DNA of 64,000 bases, taken from Rana temporaria (lineage: Eukaryota > Chordata > Amphibia > Anura > Ranidae). Both the position numbers and the translations under genes were made by a program. The stretch is taken from assembly GCF_905171775.1 (NCBI RefSeq), contig NC_053497.1, forward strand, positions 35,670,264 to 35,734,263, in the 5' to 3' direction. Under the pieces are notes generated by a model that was given only the letters and a program-made list of their open reading frames with translations, was not told the DNA's origin and did no database searches. This document shows positions 41,406-52,753 of this stretch, piece by piece. Within the stretch, counting starts at the first letter, position 1. The number at the start of each line of letters is the position of its first letter.

Positions 41406-41693
41406 GGCCGGCCATACACGGTTCTAATCTTGACTGGTTCAGCAGGATCTGGCCAAGATTCAAACTGTAAATAGGCAGGCTGAATGTTCCAAGTTGATCG
41501 ATCAATCAACTTGGGTACAACCAGCCTGCCTGATTCTCTTGCGATTATCGCTAGCAACTAAAGCAGCCGCTTGCGATAATTGCAAGCAAATCCCAAGATA
41601 ACCGATCAATCAACTTTGGTACATTCAGCCTGCTCATGATCGGTTCGAGTCTCCGATGGTTGCTGCAAAGATTCGAACCATGTATGGCCGGCC
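41406..41693. mobile_element. MITE with GGCCGGCCATACACGG ends
   Basis: GGCCGGCCATACACGGTTC and GAACCATGTATGGCCGGCC are inverted, flanked by TAA (shared with the preceding MITE) and TTA. The interior carries TTGATCGATCAATCAACTTG. It is related to the host copy at 51930-52750 and is non-coding. 41697-41962 after it holds nothing recognised. Confidence 0.7.
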
Positions 41694-41965
41694 TTAGTTG
41701 GCCACAGGTTTGGCACCCTACTATTGCTTCTCTCCTATAGATACGTATTGCCTCGTGGGTTGTGGTATGTGCTCGCTGCTAAATCCTAGAATCTAGATAA
41801 CCTGATCATTTTAAAATGCAGCTTTTACTAAAGATAATTCCTATGTATGTGTTTTTTCCATGCTCTGTTTAAAGGGTCAGGGTTTCCGAAGGTCTTCATT
41901 TTTGGTCCCTTAAAAAAACACATTGGTAGAGCAACATTCCTTTTTAAAGGATATCTAAAGTCATT

Positions 41966-42680
41966 GGGCCAGATTCAGATACATTTGCGGCGGCGTAACG
42001 TATCGCATTTACGTTACGCCGCCGCAAGTTTTACGGGCTAGTGCTTGATTCACAAAGCACTTGCCTGTAAAGTTGCGGCGGCGTAGCGTAAATTCCCCCG
42101 GCGCAAGCCCGCCTAATTCAAATGATCCGGGTAGGGGGCGTGGATCATTTAAATTAGGCGCGTTCCTGCGCCGATCGTACTGCGCATGCGCCGTCCCTAA
42201 AATTTCCCGACGTGCATTGCAGTAAATTACGTCGCAAGGACGTCATTGGTTTCGACGTGAACGTAAATGGCGTTCAGCGCCATTCACGGACGACTTACGC
42301 AAACAACGTAAAATTTTGAAATTGCGACACGGGAACGACGGCCATACTTAACATTGGGTACGCCACCTAGGGGGCATGTTTATCTTTACGCTGCGTATCT
42401 CTTACGGAAACAACGTAAATTTACTACGACGGGCAAGCGTACTTTCGTGAATCGGCATAACGACTCATTTGCATATTCTACGCCGAACGCAATGGAAGCG
42501 CCACCTAGCAGTCAGCGTAAATATTGCACCCTAAGATACGACGGCGCAGGCCGTCGTATCTTAGGCATGTCTAAGTGTATCTCAGTTTGAGAATACACTT
42601 AAACATACGACGGGCTTAGATTCGGAGTTACGTTGGCGTATCTACTGATACGCCAGCGTAACTCTATGTGAATCTGGCCC
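41966..42680. mobile_element. Harbinger-like MITE, ATT duplication
   Basis: GGGCCAGATTCAGATAC to TGTGAATCTGGCCC, 715 bp, with ATT at 41963-41965 and 42681-42683. It holds the standard family interior with CGCATGCGCCGTCC and the GTTTGCATATTC block. It is non-coding. Confidence 0.8.
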
Positions 42681-42788
42681 ATTGTCATAAAGTGAGGAAA
42701 GGTCAGAACTTGAGTAGGTCTTTAAAGCTGTCTTTATCCCTTCTGGGGAGCTTCAGCCACTCTATCTTCCTCCAATGACCAGTATCAC

Positions 42789-43043
42789 CAGGGGCGGACT
42801 GACCATTCGGGCACTCGGGCACTGCCCTAAGGGCCCCATGCCACTAGGGGGCCCCATCAGGGTTGCCAGCCTCAGTAAAACCAGGGACAGTATGTAAAAA
42901 TCTGTGTTTTTTTTACATCTGTCCCTGAAATGTCCCTTACTGGCATCCTTTTGGTCTAAAAATCCCAAGATTATAGCTGCCCCGGCCCCCGCCTCTCCAG
43001 TACCTTTCCAGTGTGTGTATGTGTGTGTGTGTGTGTGTGTATG

Positions 43044-43113
<70 letters not shown>

Positions 43114-43222
43114 CTGTGTGGTCCCATAATATATTGCCTGGGGGCCCCATAATATCCTATTGCCCAGGGGCCCCATAATCTCATATTGCCAGGGGGGCCC
43201 ATGAGTTGTCAGTCCGCCCATG
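42789..43222. mobile_element. hAT-like element with GGGGCGGACTGAC ends and a microsatellite
   Basis: CAGGGGCGGACTGACCATT on the left and TTGTCAGTCCGCCCATG on the right are inverted. Flanks AGTATCAC and AGTTGTCAC are similar with an indel, so an 8-bp duplication is likely but not clean. The interior has several GGGGCCCCAT-type words and a TG/TA microsatellite. It is non-coding. Confidence 0.6.
43010..43115. repeat. Compound microsatellite (TG)n(TA)n
   Basis: TGTGTGTATGTGTGTGTG is followed by about 70 bases of TA repeats with TAAATA interruptions. Open frames across it are artefacts. Confidence 0.95.
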
Positions 43223-43503
43223 AGTTGTCACTAGAACAGAAGTAGAGGGGAAATCTTCCGACAGGGACAATTGTTCCAGTTTTCAGGATTTCTTATCCTT
43301 TGAAGAGCTCTACTTGTGTCCCCAGAATGAAAGTTAATTATTATTCTGCCCAATTAAATTAATTAATGCCCATGCGCATTATGCGTCTAAATGAGTTACA
43401 CGAGTTTTCAAGCGCCAAGCTTTTTTTCTGCTAAAGCACCGTTGCCAGGAGGAAAGGTATCTAAGAGAGTTCTAGCAAGAAGTCCAGTGTGCATGAGGCC
43501 TAA

Positions 43504-43928
43504 TGCCCCATACACACGATCGGTTTTCCTGTTGGAAAAAGTCTGATGAGAGCTTTTGGTCGGGAATCCCGACCGTGTGTATGCTCCATCAGACTTTTTC
43601 CAACGGAAGAACTGCTGGGAAAAAGATAGAGAGCAGAATCTCTTTTTTCACGTCAGGAAAAAAACTGATCAGAATTTCCTATAGCGTGTACAAATCCCAA
43701 CGCGCAAAATTCCTACGCATGCTCGGAAACAATTCGACGCATACTCAGAAGCATTGAACTTAATTTTCTTGGCTCGTCATAGTCTTTTACGTCACCGCGT
43801 TCTTGGCAGACAAAAGTTCACTGAACTTTTGTGTGACTATGTGTACGCAAGGCAGGCTTGAGAGGAATTCCGTCGGAAAAAACCTCCAACTTTATTCCGA
43901 CGGGAAAACCGATCGTGTGTACAGGGCA
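43504..43928. mobile_element. Palindromic MITE, TACACACGATCGG family
   Basis: TGCCCCATACACACGATCGG to CCGATCGTGTGTACAGGGCA, flanked by TAA (43501-43503) and TTA (43929-43931). It is non-coding. The interval 43223-43500 before it ends GCATGAGGCC, possibly the terminus of an older MITE, and is otherwise unclassified. Confidence 0.75.
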
Positions 43929-44052
43929 TTAGGTGCGCTACTAACCCATTCAAAATCCTGAGCAACGACGCTGAAGCAAGTGCATGAAGACAGAATGTGA
44001 CTTAAAAAGACTCAAGGAGATCAGCAGTATTAGCTAGATTCAGTAAGAGTTA

Positions 44053-44515
44053 TGCCGGGTACAGACGAGAGGATTGATCCGCGGATACGGTCCGCCGGAC
44101 CGTATCCGCGGATAAATCCTCTCGAGGATTTCCCCGGATTTGGATCCGATGGAGTGTACTCACCATCGGATCGAAATCCGCGCCGAAATCCCTTCGCGAT
44201 GACGTGTGGCGCCGTCGCGACGCTGTCATATAAGGATACCCACGCATGCGTCGAATCATTACGACGCATGCGAGGGAGGGAATCGGACGGATCGATCCGG
44301 TGAGTCTGTACAGACCACCGGATCGATCCGCTGAAGCCGATTCCAGCGGATAGATTTCTTAGCATGCTAAGAAATTTTTATCTGCTGGAAATCGGTCGGG
44401 CAGAAAAAAATCTGCGGAAAAAGATCCGCTGGGATGTACACACCAGCGGATCTATCCGCTGGAACTGATCCGCAGATCAATTCCAGCGGATAGATCCTCT
44501 CGTGTGTACGGGGCC
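44053..44515. mobile_element. MITE with ACGAGAGGATT ends, TTA duplication
   Basis: TGCCGGGTACAGACGAGAGG to CCTCTCGTGTGTACGGGGCC, flanked by TTA at 44050-44052 and 44516-44518. The interior has the GGATCCGATGGAGTGTACTC and GCATGCGTCGAATCATTACG blocks shared with 6093-6584 and 46875-47333. It is non-coding. Confidence 0.75.
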
Positions 44516-44976
44516 TTAGGCCGGCATATCAGTAGATACGCCGACCTAACTCGGAATCTGCGCTGTCCTAAGTTTAAGTGTATTCTCAAACAGAAATACA
44601 CTTAAACCTATCTAAGATACGACGGCTTGCGCCGTCGTATCTTAGGGTGCAATATTTAGGCTGGCCGCTAGGTGGCGCTTCCATTGCGTTCGGCGTAGAA
44701 TATGTAAATCACTAGATACGCATATTCACGAACGTACGTCCGCCCGTCGCAGTAAAGATACGCCGTTTACGTAAGGCATTTTCAGGCGTAAAGTTATTCC
44801 ATCAAATAGCTGGACTAGTAATGTTAAGTATGGCCGTCGTTCCCGCGTCGAAATTTGAAATTTTTACGTTGTTTGCGTAAGTCGTCCGTGAATAGGGCTG
44901 GACGTAATTTACGTCCACGTCGAAACCAATACGTCCTTGCAGCGTACTTTGCTGCAATGCACACTGGGATATGTAC

Positions 44977-45631
44977 TAGACATGTGCATTTGTTTTCGTT
45001 AGAATGCATTTTCATCCGAAAATCTGTTTTTTTCGTTATCGTTTTAACAAACGATAACGAAAGTGCAAGAAACGAAAACCGAAAGATCCGACATAAAAAA
45101 TGCTTTGTTTTCGTTGCAGTAAAAATTTGATATAGAGAGATTCGACATTATAGGGAAAAGATCCGACATTATAGAGAAAAGATTCGACATCATAGAGAAA
45201 AGATCCGACATTATAGAGAAAAGATTCGACACTATAGAAATAATAGATTCGACATTACAGAGAATAGATTTCGATTTATGAGAAAATAGATTCGACATTA
45301 TAGAGAATAGATTCGACATTATTACTAGTCATACAACATTAGAATTCTTGTAGGCGGAATATTCGAACGGAAATGTACGATTAGACGTAAAGATTCGACG
45401 CTCCGTCGAATATTCGTTTGACCAATCGACAGAAACAAAAAAATATTCGACGTTCCGTCGAATATACTTTTGACCATTCGACAGAAACCAAGTATTGTTG
45501 GATTTTCGGACGAAAGCTGTTCCCCAACGAAAAACAAAATAAATCAAAATGATTTTCGGGAGAAACTAAATAAATTTATTTTCCAAACAAACGAAAAAAC
45601 GAAACGAAATATTCCAGTCTGCACATGTCTA
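44977..45631. mobile_element. hAT-like element with TAGACATGTGCA ends, exact 8-bp duplication
   Basis: TAGACATGTGCA and TGCACATGTCTA are perfect 12-bp inverted ends, flanked by ATATGTAC at 44969-44976 and 45632-45639. The 655-bp interior is AT-rich with many TTCGAC and CGAAA words and a tandem repeat. It is non-coding. A 3'-end relative occurs at 56340-56559. Confidence 0.85.
45135..45330. repeat. Tandem repeat, about 23-bp unit
   Basis: The unit GATTCGACATTATAGAGAAAA, alternating GATCCGACATTATAGAGAAAA, has about 8 copies inside the hAT-like element. A minus-strand frame of 91 codons (SNLFSIMSNLFS-type) is a repeat artefact. Confidence 0.85.
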
Positions 45632-45889
45632 ATATGTACACGGACGGCGCATGCGCCGTTCCTAAAAAACGTCAATCACGTCAGGTCAACCCATATTGAC
45701 ATAAAACACGCCCCCTCAGCCTAATTTGAATTAGGCGCGCTCACGCCGGCCACATTTACGATACGCCGCCGTAACTTAGCAGGCAAGTACTTTGTGAATA
45801 CAGTACTTGCCTAGCTAGCTTACAGCGGCGTAGTGTAACTACGCTACGCCACCGCAAAGATGCGCGCCCCTAGCTGAATCCATCTATAT

Positions 45890-46871
45890 GAATGGGCTCG
45901 GGTTTGGACCAAGCTTGGGTTTGGTCCAAATCCAGAAAGAAGCGGTCACACCAACCACGGCCATTCCCACAGCTGCCCATACACAAAAGGAGCAAGTATG
46001 CTCATGACATCATTGACCTAATAATGGCACATGGTCATGTCAGGTCAATGTCATTATCCTAATATGGTCATGTGGCCGTATTAGACAGTGACAAATTTCT
46101 TCTGGATTCGGTTTGAACCCAAGTTCAGACCAAAAAAATGCAAAAATATTCACCAGCAATAAAATGTGAAAAAGGATGGAAAAACAAGGTGAACACAGTA
46201 TATGGAAATTGTTTATAATTTATAGTGATTTAGCAAACAAAATGTCATTCAGGGTTAAGATCGACTTTTATTTTTTGCAAGAAAATTGTCTCATGGCCAG
46301 AGTAAGGTTCCATTGTGGGACACAGATGTAAGTATGGGGGTAGGGTATGTTGAGTAGGCTTGCCAGGGACAAGCAAGAGCTGGAAGGTATGTGATGTCAC
46401 TAAAAGGTCATGACCTGTGGATATGATGTCATTGCAGCACTTGATAAGGGTAAAATAGGTTCTCTTATATGTAGTAAGCGTGCAGGATCCTTCCTGATCC
46501 CAGTGGAGTTTCATTATAAGTATGTCAGTCTTTACAGCTGAAGAACTGCATTGTCAGCTGAGCAATGTATGCGTCTCTTCCGTGGTGCATGATGAGGGTT
46601 GTATGGCTGCAGGCGTTCTCCTATGTTGCATGTTAGGGAGAGTTGTACAGCTGATGAGTACTGCAGACTTCATGCTGGGCTCTATTGTGCTGAATGAGAT
46701 ACTATGACAGGTGCTGGTGGAATGACCTTGAACAGCTGAGAAGTAAAGGCGCTGTGGATATGTGCTGTTCTTGTTCACAAATTGTTGCACACTAGTAGAA
46801 GAAGATGAGCGCAGTAACCCAAGGATTAACTGTTCAACTGTGGTCTGATGAACGTGCGGTGGTCATAAGTC
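45890..46871. other. Unclassified stretch with a weak foldback
   Basis: 45895-46133 starts GGGCTCGGGTTTGGACC and ends GGTTTGAACCCAAGTTCAG, an imperfect inverse pair that may mark an old element. 46140-46871 has frames at 46245-46514 (minus) and 46522-46707 (plus) with no recognisable domain. I annotate no gene. Confidence 0.35.
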
Positions 46872-46874
46872 TAA

Positions 46875-47333
46875 GGTCTAGTACACACGAGAGGATTTAT
46901 CCGCGGATACGGTCCAGCGGACCGTTTCCGCGGATAAATCCTCTTGAGGATTTCAGCGGATTTGGATCCGATGGAGTGTACTCACCATAGGATCGAAATC
47001 CGCGCCGAAATCCCCTCGCGATGACGTGTCGCCGCGATGATGATGCAGCGACGAGCGCGACGCTGTCATATAAGGAATTCCACGCATGCGTCGAATCATT
47101 ACGACGCATGCGGGGGATCCCTTCGGACGGATTGATCCGGTGAGTCTGTACAGACCAGCGGATCAATCCGTTGGGATCGATTTGCGGATAGATTTGTAGA
47201 CATGTCTACAAATTTTTATCTGCTGGAATTGTGAAATTCCCGCGGATAAATATGTACACACCATAGAATCTATCCGCTGAAACCGATCCGCTGAGATTTT
47301 TCAGCGGATGGATTCTATGGTGTGTATGGGGCC
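46875..47333. mobile_element. MITE with ACACACGAGAGG ends, TAA duplication
   Basis: GGTCTAGTACACACGAGAGG to ATGGTGTGTATGGGGCC, flanked by TAA at 46872-46874 and 47334-47336. The interior matches 44053-44515 over most of its length. It is non-coding. Confidence 0.8.
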
Positions 47334-47336
47334 TAA

Positions 47337-47406
47337 GGGGTAGATCCACAAAGGAGATACGACGTCGTATCTCTGAGTTGTGCCGTCGTATCTATGCGCC
47401 TGATTC
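47337..47406. mobile_element. Harbinger-like MITE fragment
   Basis: GGGGTAGATCCACAAAGGAG followed by ATACGACGTCGTATCTCTG resembles the start of a GGGCCAGATTCA copy. It is cut at about 47406 by the next MITE and its remainder is not found downstream. Confidence 0.5.
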
Positions 47407-47409
47407 TAA

Positions 47410-47775
47410 GGCCTAGTACACGCCTCCGGACCGTTTCCGCGGATAAATACTCTGGCGGATTTTGATCTCATGGTTGTACTAACCATGAGATCAAAATCCC
47501 CCCCCGGAATTCCCTCCGCGGTGACATGTCGCGCCGTCGCCGCGATGATGACGCGGCGACGTGCGCGACGCTGTAATATAAGGACTTCCACGCATGCGTC
47601 GAATCATTACGACGCATGCGAGGGATGGATTCGGACGGATTGATCCGGTGAGTCTGTACAGACCATCGGATCAATCCGCTGGACTGGATTTCAACGGATC
47701 GATTTCTTAGCATGCTAAGAAATTTTAATCCGCTGGAAATCCATCGGCCCGAAATATATGCGCGGATAAATATCC
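47410..47775. mobile_element. MITE of the ACGAGAGG group, right end missing
   Basis: Starts GGCCTAGTACACGCC after TAA. It contains GACTTCCACGCATGCGTCG and AATCATTACGACGCATGCG. It ends near GGATAAATATCCGCTGG without the terminal repeat. It is non-coding. 47776-48272 is AT-rich and unclassified. Confidence 0.6.
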
Positions 47776-48275
47776 GCTGGGTTGCTGCACCTCTGATTTT
47801 ATTTTGCTGGGTGATTTTGAGATCAGTGAACTACAATCTTCCTAAAATGTACCTAAACCCAAAGCCAACAATTCAATATACTACAGCTTACCAATTCTAT
47901 GTGGTAGCTGCCTTAGTTTCCTTTTTTCCCCTTGATTTTCCCCTGTTGATCTAGCCAGTAATTCTGTTATTTTCAGCTTTCTAGAGAAGACAAATGTCTG
48001 TAACGCCAGACAGGAATATACCAGAGTTTTAAATATTTTAGTTTTCTTCGAAGGTTTCTTTAATTTCTGATTAGAACATTTAGAGATTTAGCTTAATTAT
48101 CTAAATATACTGATTTATGAAAAAAAATGGTACAAGACAATATTTACAAAAGAGACAAAAAGCATCAGTAAAATAAATGGAATTAAAAGTGAATAATACT
48201 TAGCAAAGTTTGCCTGGTCTTTGGTTCCCGATTTGAGTAGATCCAATCTGAGGTATTAAGATTAAAGGAGTTGTA

Positions 48276-49009
48276 GGCCCAGATTCTCGTAGGGCGGCGT
48301 AAATGTAAGCGGGTGTAGCGTACCGTAGTTACGCTACGCCGCCGCAACTTAGAGAGGCAAGTGCTGTGTTCACAAAGCACTTGCGTCCAAAGTTACGTCG
48401 GCGTAGCCTAAATGTGCCGGCGTAAGCGCGCCTAAATCAAATGAGGAACAGGGGGGCGTGTTTTATGTAAACTAATCATGACCCCACGCTTTTTTCGAAC
48501 GGCGCATGCACGCGCATGCTCAGTATCATGTCAAATTTTCAAATTAAATTACGCCCGCTCAATGCCTAGTCGACGTGAACGTAACTTATGTCCAGCCCCA
48601 TTCACGGACGACTTACGCAAACGACGTAAAATACGACGCTGTTCGTACGTTTCTCTGACGTCCATGCCTAACATGACTTACCCCTGCTTTATGAGGGGTA
48701 ACTTTACGCCGGTGTATGTCTTATGTAAACGACGTATCTTGCTACGCCGGGCGCACGTACGTTCGTGAATCGGCGTATCTAGCTAATTAGCATATTCGAC
48801 ACGGAAATATACGGAAGTGCTACCTAGCGGCCAGCGTAAATATGCACCTTAAGATACGACGGCGTAAGAGACTTATGCCGCTAGTATATTGGTCAAATTT
48901 ATGCGTAACTGATTCTAAGAATCAGCCGCATAGATACGACGGCTCTCATTCGGACTTACGACGGCGTACATGGCGATACGCCGTCATAAGTCCTTTGAGA
49001 ATCTGGGCC
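48276..49009. mobile_element. Harbinger-like MITE, GTA duplication
   Basis: GGCCCAGATTCTCGTAG to GAGAATCTGGGCC, 734 bp, flanked by GTA at 48273-48275 and 49010-49012. It holds the family interior with ACGACTTACGCAAACGACGT. It is non-coding. Confidence 0.8.
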
Positions 49010-49038
49010 GTAAAGTCTCCATGTATGCCTTCTATGCA

Positions 49039-49464
49039 TTAAGGTGGAAAACCTTTTGTGGTGCAGCTCCCCCCAGACCCCCCACCCCCCTTTTACTTAC
49101 CTGAACCTGATCCTTCAAGCAATGATGAGAATAAGCACAGCAGCTCCAGCCTCTGTCTCGGGTCCTCATTGGATAGATTGATAGCAGCAGGAGCCATTGG
49201 CTCCCACTGCTGTCAATCAAATCCAGTGACACAGGAGCCAGGGGCGGGGCTGCGTCCTGCTGTCTGTGTCAAAAGATGCAGCAGCAGGACTCGGGAGCCC
49301 CCTTGGAAAGCGTGGGGGCACTCAATGCAGAGGAGGAGCCAGGAGCTGCGGGGGGGTCCCCAGAAAAGGAGGATCGGACTGCTCTGCGCAAAAACCTTGC
49401 ACAGAGGAGGTAAGTATAACATGTTTGTTATTTAAAACAAAAAAGAACCTTTACAATCACTTTA
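49039..49464. mobile_element. TTAA-type element, GC-rich
   Basis: TTAAGGTGGAAAACC at 49039 and CTTTACAATCACTTTAT ending near 49464; the right target is TTAT, one change from TTAA. It shares GGAGGTAAGTATAACATGTT with 30929-31373. It is non-coding despite frames of up to 125 codons. Confidence 0.55.
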
Positions 49465-49485
49465 TAGTCCTCTGCTTTTATGAAT

Positions 49486-50216
49486 GGGCCAGATTCAAGA
49501 AGCAATTGCGCCTGCGTAACCATAGGTTACACAGCGCAATTGCTTACTTGCTCCGGCGTTACGAATGCTCCTGATTCAGGAACATCGTAACGCCGACTGC
49601 AGCCTAAAATCTGCGTGGCATAAGGCTCTTATGCCACGCAGATTTTAGGCTGCATTCTTGCGATGACCGCTAGGGGGCGCTCCCATTGTGCTCAGTGTAT
49701 AGTATGCAAATTGCATACTAAAACCAATTCACAATGTTGCGCGGGCCCTGCGTACGCAAGTTACGGAGTTTCCGTACGGCGTCTTTAGCGTAAGGCTGCC
49801 CCTTCTAATAGTAGGGGCAGCCAATGCTAAAGTATACACGCAGTTCCCGCGTCGTGAAATTTGAATTTCACGTCGTTTGCGTAAGTGATTCGTGAATGGC
49901 GCCATTCACGTTCACTTGGAAGCAAATGACATCCTTGCGACGTCATTTGCCGCAATGCACGTCGGGAAAGTTTCCCGACGGAGCATGCGCTCTACGCTCG
50001 GCGCGGGAGCGCGCCTAATTTAAATGATTCCCGCCCCCTACGGGATCATTTACATTAGGCGCCCTTACGCAGGGCAATTTTAAAGAGCGCACACGCAATT
50101 TACGGAGCTACTGCTCCGTGAATCGCACGCAGCGCAGATAATTTGCGGGGGCGCAGGGCAAAAACGCTGCCCCGTGCCTCCGTAAAAAAGGGGCAAATCG
50201 TACCTGAATCTGGGCC
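49486..50216. mobile_element. Harbinger-like MITE, AAT duplication
   Basis: GGGCCAGATTCAAGAAG to GTACCTGAATCTGGGCC, 731 bp, flanked by AAT at 49483-49485 and 50217-50219. It is a diverged subfamily with AAAATCTGCGTGGCATAAGG inverse blocks near the left end. It is non-coding. Confidence 0.8.
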
Positions 50217-50331
50217 AATGACTCTTAGCAATCCTTTATTGTTTTCATTGCAAGCAACAGTTCTACCAGCCAGTTGCAGCTGATTTTTTGTTGACCGTCC
50301 AGGGGGTGTTGCTGAGCTAAGCCCCACCCCA

Positions 50332-50655
50332 ATAAAGCAGAACTTCACTAAAAAGGGGAATTTCAGATTGTTTGCTCCCCCCCCCCCCTCCACTGCCACA
50401 TTTAGGGGGCGGGGGAAGTGGGTAGTTCAGCCTCCCCTCCTTCCCTCCGCGGCCTTCTGGGACACATTCACAAAGCACAATGCACAAGCTCAGTTGATAA
50501 CCGGCTGTGAAGTCGGAAGGCTTTACTGCTGGCTTCCTTTACCTAAAATGCCGGTGCTTGCACCCGAAGCTGGTTAAAGAATTGGCCCCGGGAGAGGGCA
50601 TCACTGGATCCCTGACTTTTAATGTTTTGGGGGGGAGACTGGAACTCCTCTTTAA
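50332..50655. mobile_element. TTAA-type element abutting the next
   Basis: ATAAAGCAGAACTTCACT at 50332 and GGAACTCCTCTTTAA ending at 50655 are weak inverted ends. The right TTAA is shared with the element that starts at 50652. It is non-coding. 50220-50331 holds nothing recognised. Confidence 0.45.
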
Positions 50656-51638
50656 CCACTTCCATACAGGGCATTTTCACTCCCTTCCTGCCCAGACCAA
50701 TTTTTAGTTTTCAGCGCTGTCGCAATTTGATTGACAATTGCGCGGTCGTGCAACGTGGCTCCCAAACAAAATTCTCACCCTTTTTTCCCCACAAATAGAG
50801 CTTTCTTTTGGTGGTATTTGATCACCTCTGCGGTTTTTATTTTTTGCGCTATAAACAAAAATAGAGCGACAATTTTGAAAAAAAAAAACACTATCTTTAA
50901 CTGTTTTTTTTAATAAATATCATAATTAAAAAAAAAAAGAAGTTTTTCTTCCTCAGTTTAGACCGATACGTATTCTACATATTTTTGGTAAACAAAAAAA
51001 ACGCAATAAGCGTATTTGATCGATTTGCGCAAAAGTTCTAGCGTCTACAAAATAGGAAATAGAATTATGGCATTTTATTTATTTTTTACTAGTAATGGCG
51101 GCGATCTGCGTTTTTTTTTTTTTTTTTATTGTGACTGTGACATTGCGGCGGACACATCGGACACCTTTGACACATTTTTGGGGCCATTCACATTTACACA
51201 GCGATTAGTGCTATAAAATGCACTGATTACTGTGTAAATGTGACTGGCAGGGAAGGGGTTAACCACTAGGGGGCGTTGAAGGGGTTAATATGTTCCCTAA
51301 GGTGTGTTCTAACTGTTAGGGGGGAGGGGAATCACAAGGGGAGGAGATCGATGTGTGTTCCTCTGTACTGGGAACACACATCGGTCTCCTCACCGCTGAC
51401 AGGACATGGATCTGTGTGTTTACACACACAGATCCATGGTCCTGCCGTGATTGCGGGTAATCGCGGGTGCCCGGCGGACATCACGGCCGCCGGGCACGCG
51501 CACCGAGTCCCGAGGAATGCGGCGGGCGCTCGCGCCCCCTAGCGGCCGAAAAAGACAGGACGTCATATGACGTCCAGTCTGAAGGACGAAAGGTCTCCGC
51601 CGACGTCATTTTACAATGGCTCGGCGGGGAAGGTGTTA
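50652..51638 (+). mobile_element. TTAACCACTT element, intact ends
   Basis: TTAACCACTTCCATACAGGG at 50652 and GGGAAGGTGTTAA ending at 51638. The AT-rich half (CACAAATAGAGCTTTCTTTT, CACCTCTGCGGTTTTTATTT) matches 28083-29157 and 35636-36602. The GC-rich half has GGACGTCATATGACGTCC as at 29080. It is non-coding. Confidence 0.75.
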
Positions 51639-51929
51639 AGCAATGGAAAGAATTCAGATCTAATAGATCTCGAGCCAAAACAGCTAGTTTTGGCTTGGCT
51701 GTGGATAGGTTGCTGGGAACATTTTCTCGGCATTAACATTGTGACCAGAGGAGAAAGCAAGAGAATATCTTATTGACAGACTGGTGCTGCAGGAGGTAAG
51801 TATGTATGTTTTTTTGTTTTTTTTATTCCCACACTTCTCCTAGAATTCCAAGCAAGCCCTCCTACTGGACCATTGTCTTCTCCCGGTGGGGGAAGCCATC
51901 CCCGCTGGTAGAAGACAGTGATTATCACT
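51639..51929. other. Unclassified stretch
   Basis: A GGAGGTAAGTATGTATG tail at 51792 resembles the GC-rich TTAA group. Otherwise nothing is recognised. Confidence 0.35.
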
Positions 51930-52020
51930 AGCGTCTATAGCAGCCGCAAGCTATAATCGCAGATAAAACCTGGCATGCTGGTTGTACCAAAGTTGATCGA
52001 TCGATCGATCAACTTGGTCC

Positions 52021-52662
52021 CATGGGCGTCCGCTGAAATTTTTTCAGAGGGGGGCGCTTCAGCAGCGGTGATACACAGTCGCATTTAACCCTTTCTTAAA
52101 ACGCTAACGGGGGTTAAAAGCGCCCCGCTAGTGGCCGAATAGCGCAGCTAAAACAATGGTAAAGCACAGTTTTTAGTGGCGATTTACCGATAACGCGGTC
52201 AGCTGGCAGTGTGAAATAGCTCTTGAGATAATTCAGCTTCATTCCATGCCCATATAAATATAGCTTAGAGAATGTACAGACCCCCCTTTAGCATGGACCC
52301 CCCTTCAGCACAGACCCCCCCCATTCTGCACATACCCCTCCATTCAGCACAGATGGACCCCCGCTTCAGCACAGACCCCCCCATTCCGCACAGACCCCTC
52401 CATTCAGCACAGACCCCCCTTCAGCACAGACAGACCCCCCTCCCCCATCCCATTCAGTACCTCAGATCAGCCATCAGCACAGCAGGTTCCCTCCCCCTGT
52501 GTACACATAAACACCGGAGGGGGAGGCGGCTTCACTCTGCTCGATGTGACATCCAGGCCGAGACCTCTGAGACAGCCCGCGGCCGCTAGACTTTTCAACA
52601 CCTTCTCGATTTTCCAGGGGGGGTCAATTGCCCCCCCTTGCCCTATGGAGCGGATGCCCATG
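52021..52662. mobile_element. hAT-like element with CATGGGCGTCCGC ends, exact 8-bp duplication
   Basis: CATGGGCGTCCGC and GCGGATGCCCATG are inverted. CTTGGTCC occurs at 52013-52020 and 52663-52670. The 642-bp interior includes a C-rich tandem repeat (52280-52450) and GGGGGGTCAATTGCCCCCCC near the right end. It is non-coding. Confidence 0.85.
52280..52450. repeat. Short minisatellite (CAGCACAGACCCCCC)
   Basis: Units of roughly 20-25 bp built on TTCAGCACAGACCCCCC repeat about 7 times inside the hAT-like element. Confidence 0.75.
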
Positions 52663-52753
52663 CTTGGTCCATTTAGCCTGCCCATACATGGTTCGAATCT
52701 CCTCTGGTTCCTGCTGAACCGGCTGAGATTCAAGCCGTGTATGGCCTGCCTAA

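Larger units (their letters stand above)
44031..45886. mobile_element. Harbinger-like MITE hosting two insertions, TAT duplication
   Basis: TAGCTAGATTCAG opens at 44031 and the decayed GAATCCATCTA closes at 45886, with TAT at 44028-44030 and 45887-45889. A MITE (44053-44515) and a hAT-like element (44977-45631) interrupt it. Net length is about 0.73 kb, as for other members. It is non-coding. Confidence 0.7.
51930..52750. mobile_element. MITE remnant (GTATGGCCTGCC end) hosting a hAT-like element
   Basis: 51940-52020 (TTGATCGATCGATCGATCAA) and 52663-52750 (CCATACATGGTTCGAATC, CCGTGTATGGCCTGCC) belong to the family at 41406-41693. The hAT-like element at 52021-52662 splits it. The left end is not clear. 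Confidence 0.6.

Noticed and set aside
46245..46707. Frames of 89 and 61 codons in a low-repeat stretch, possible host exon
   Set aside because: There is no domain and no convincing splice context, and both strands are open over similar lengths; left unannotated.
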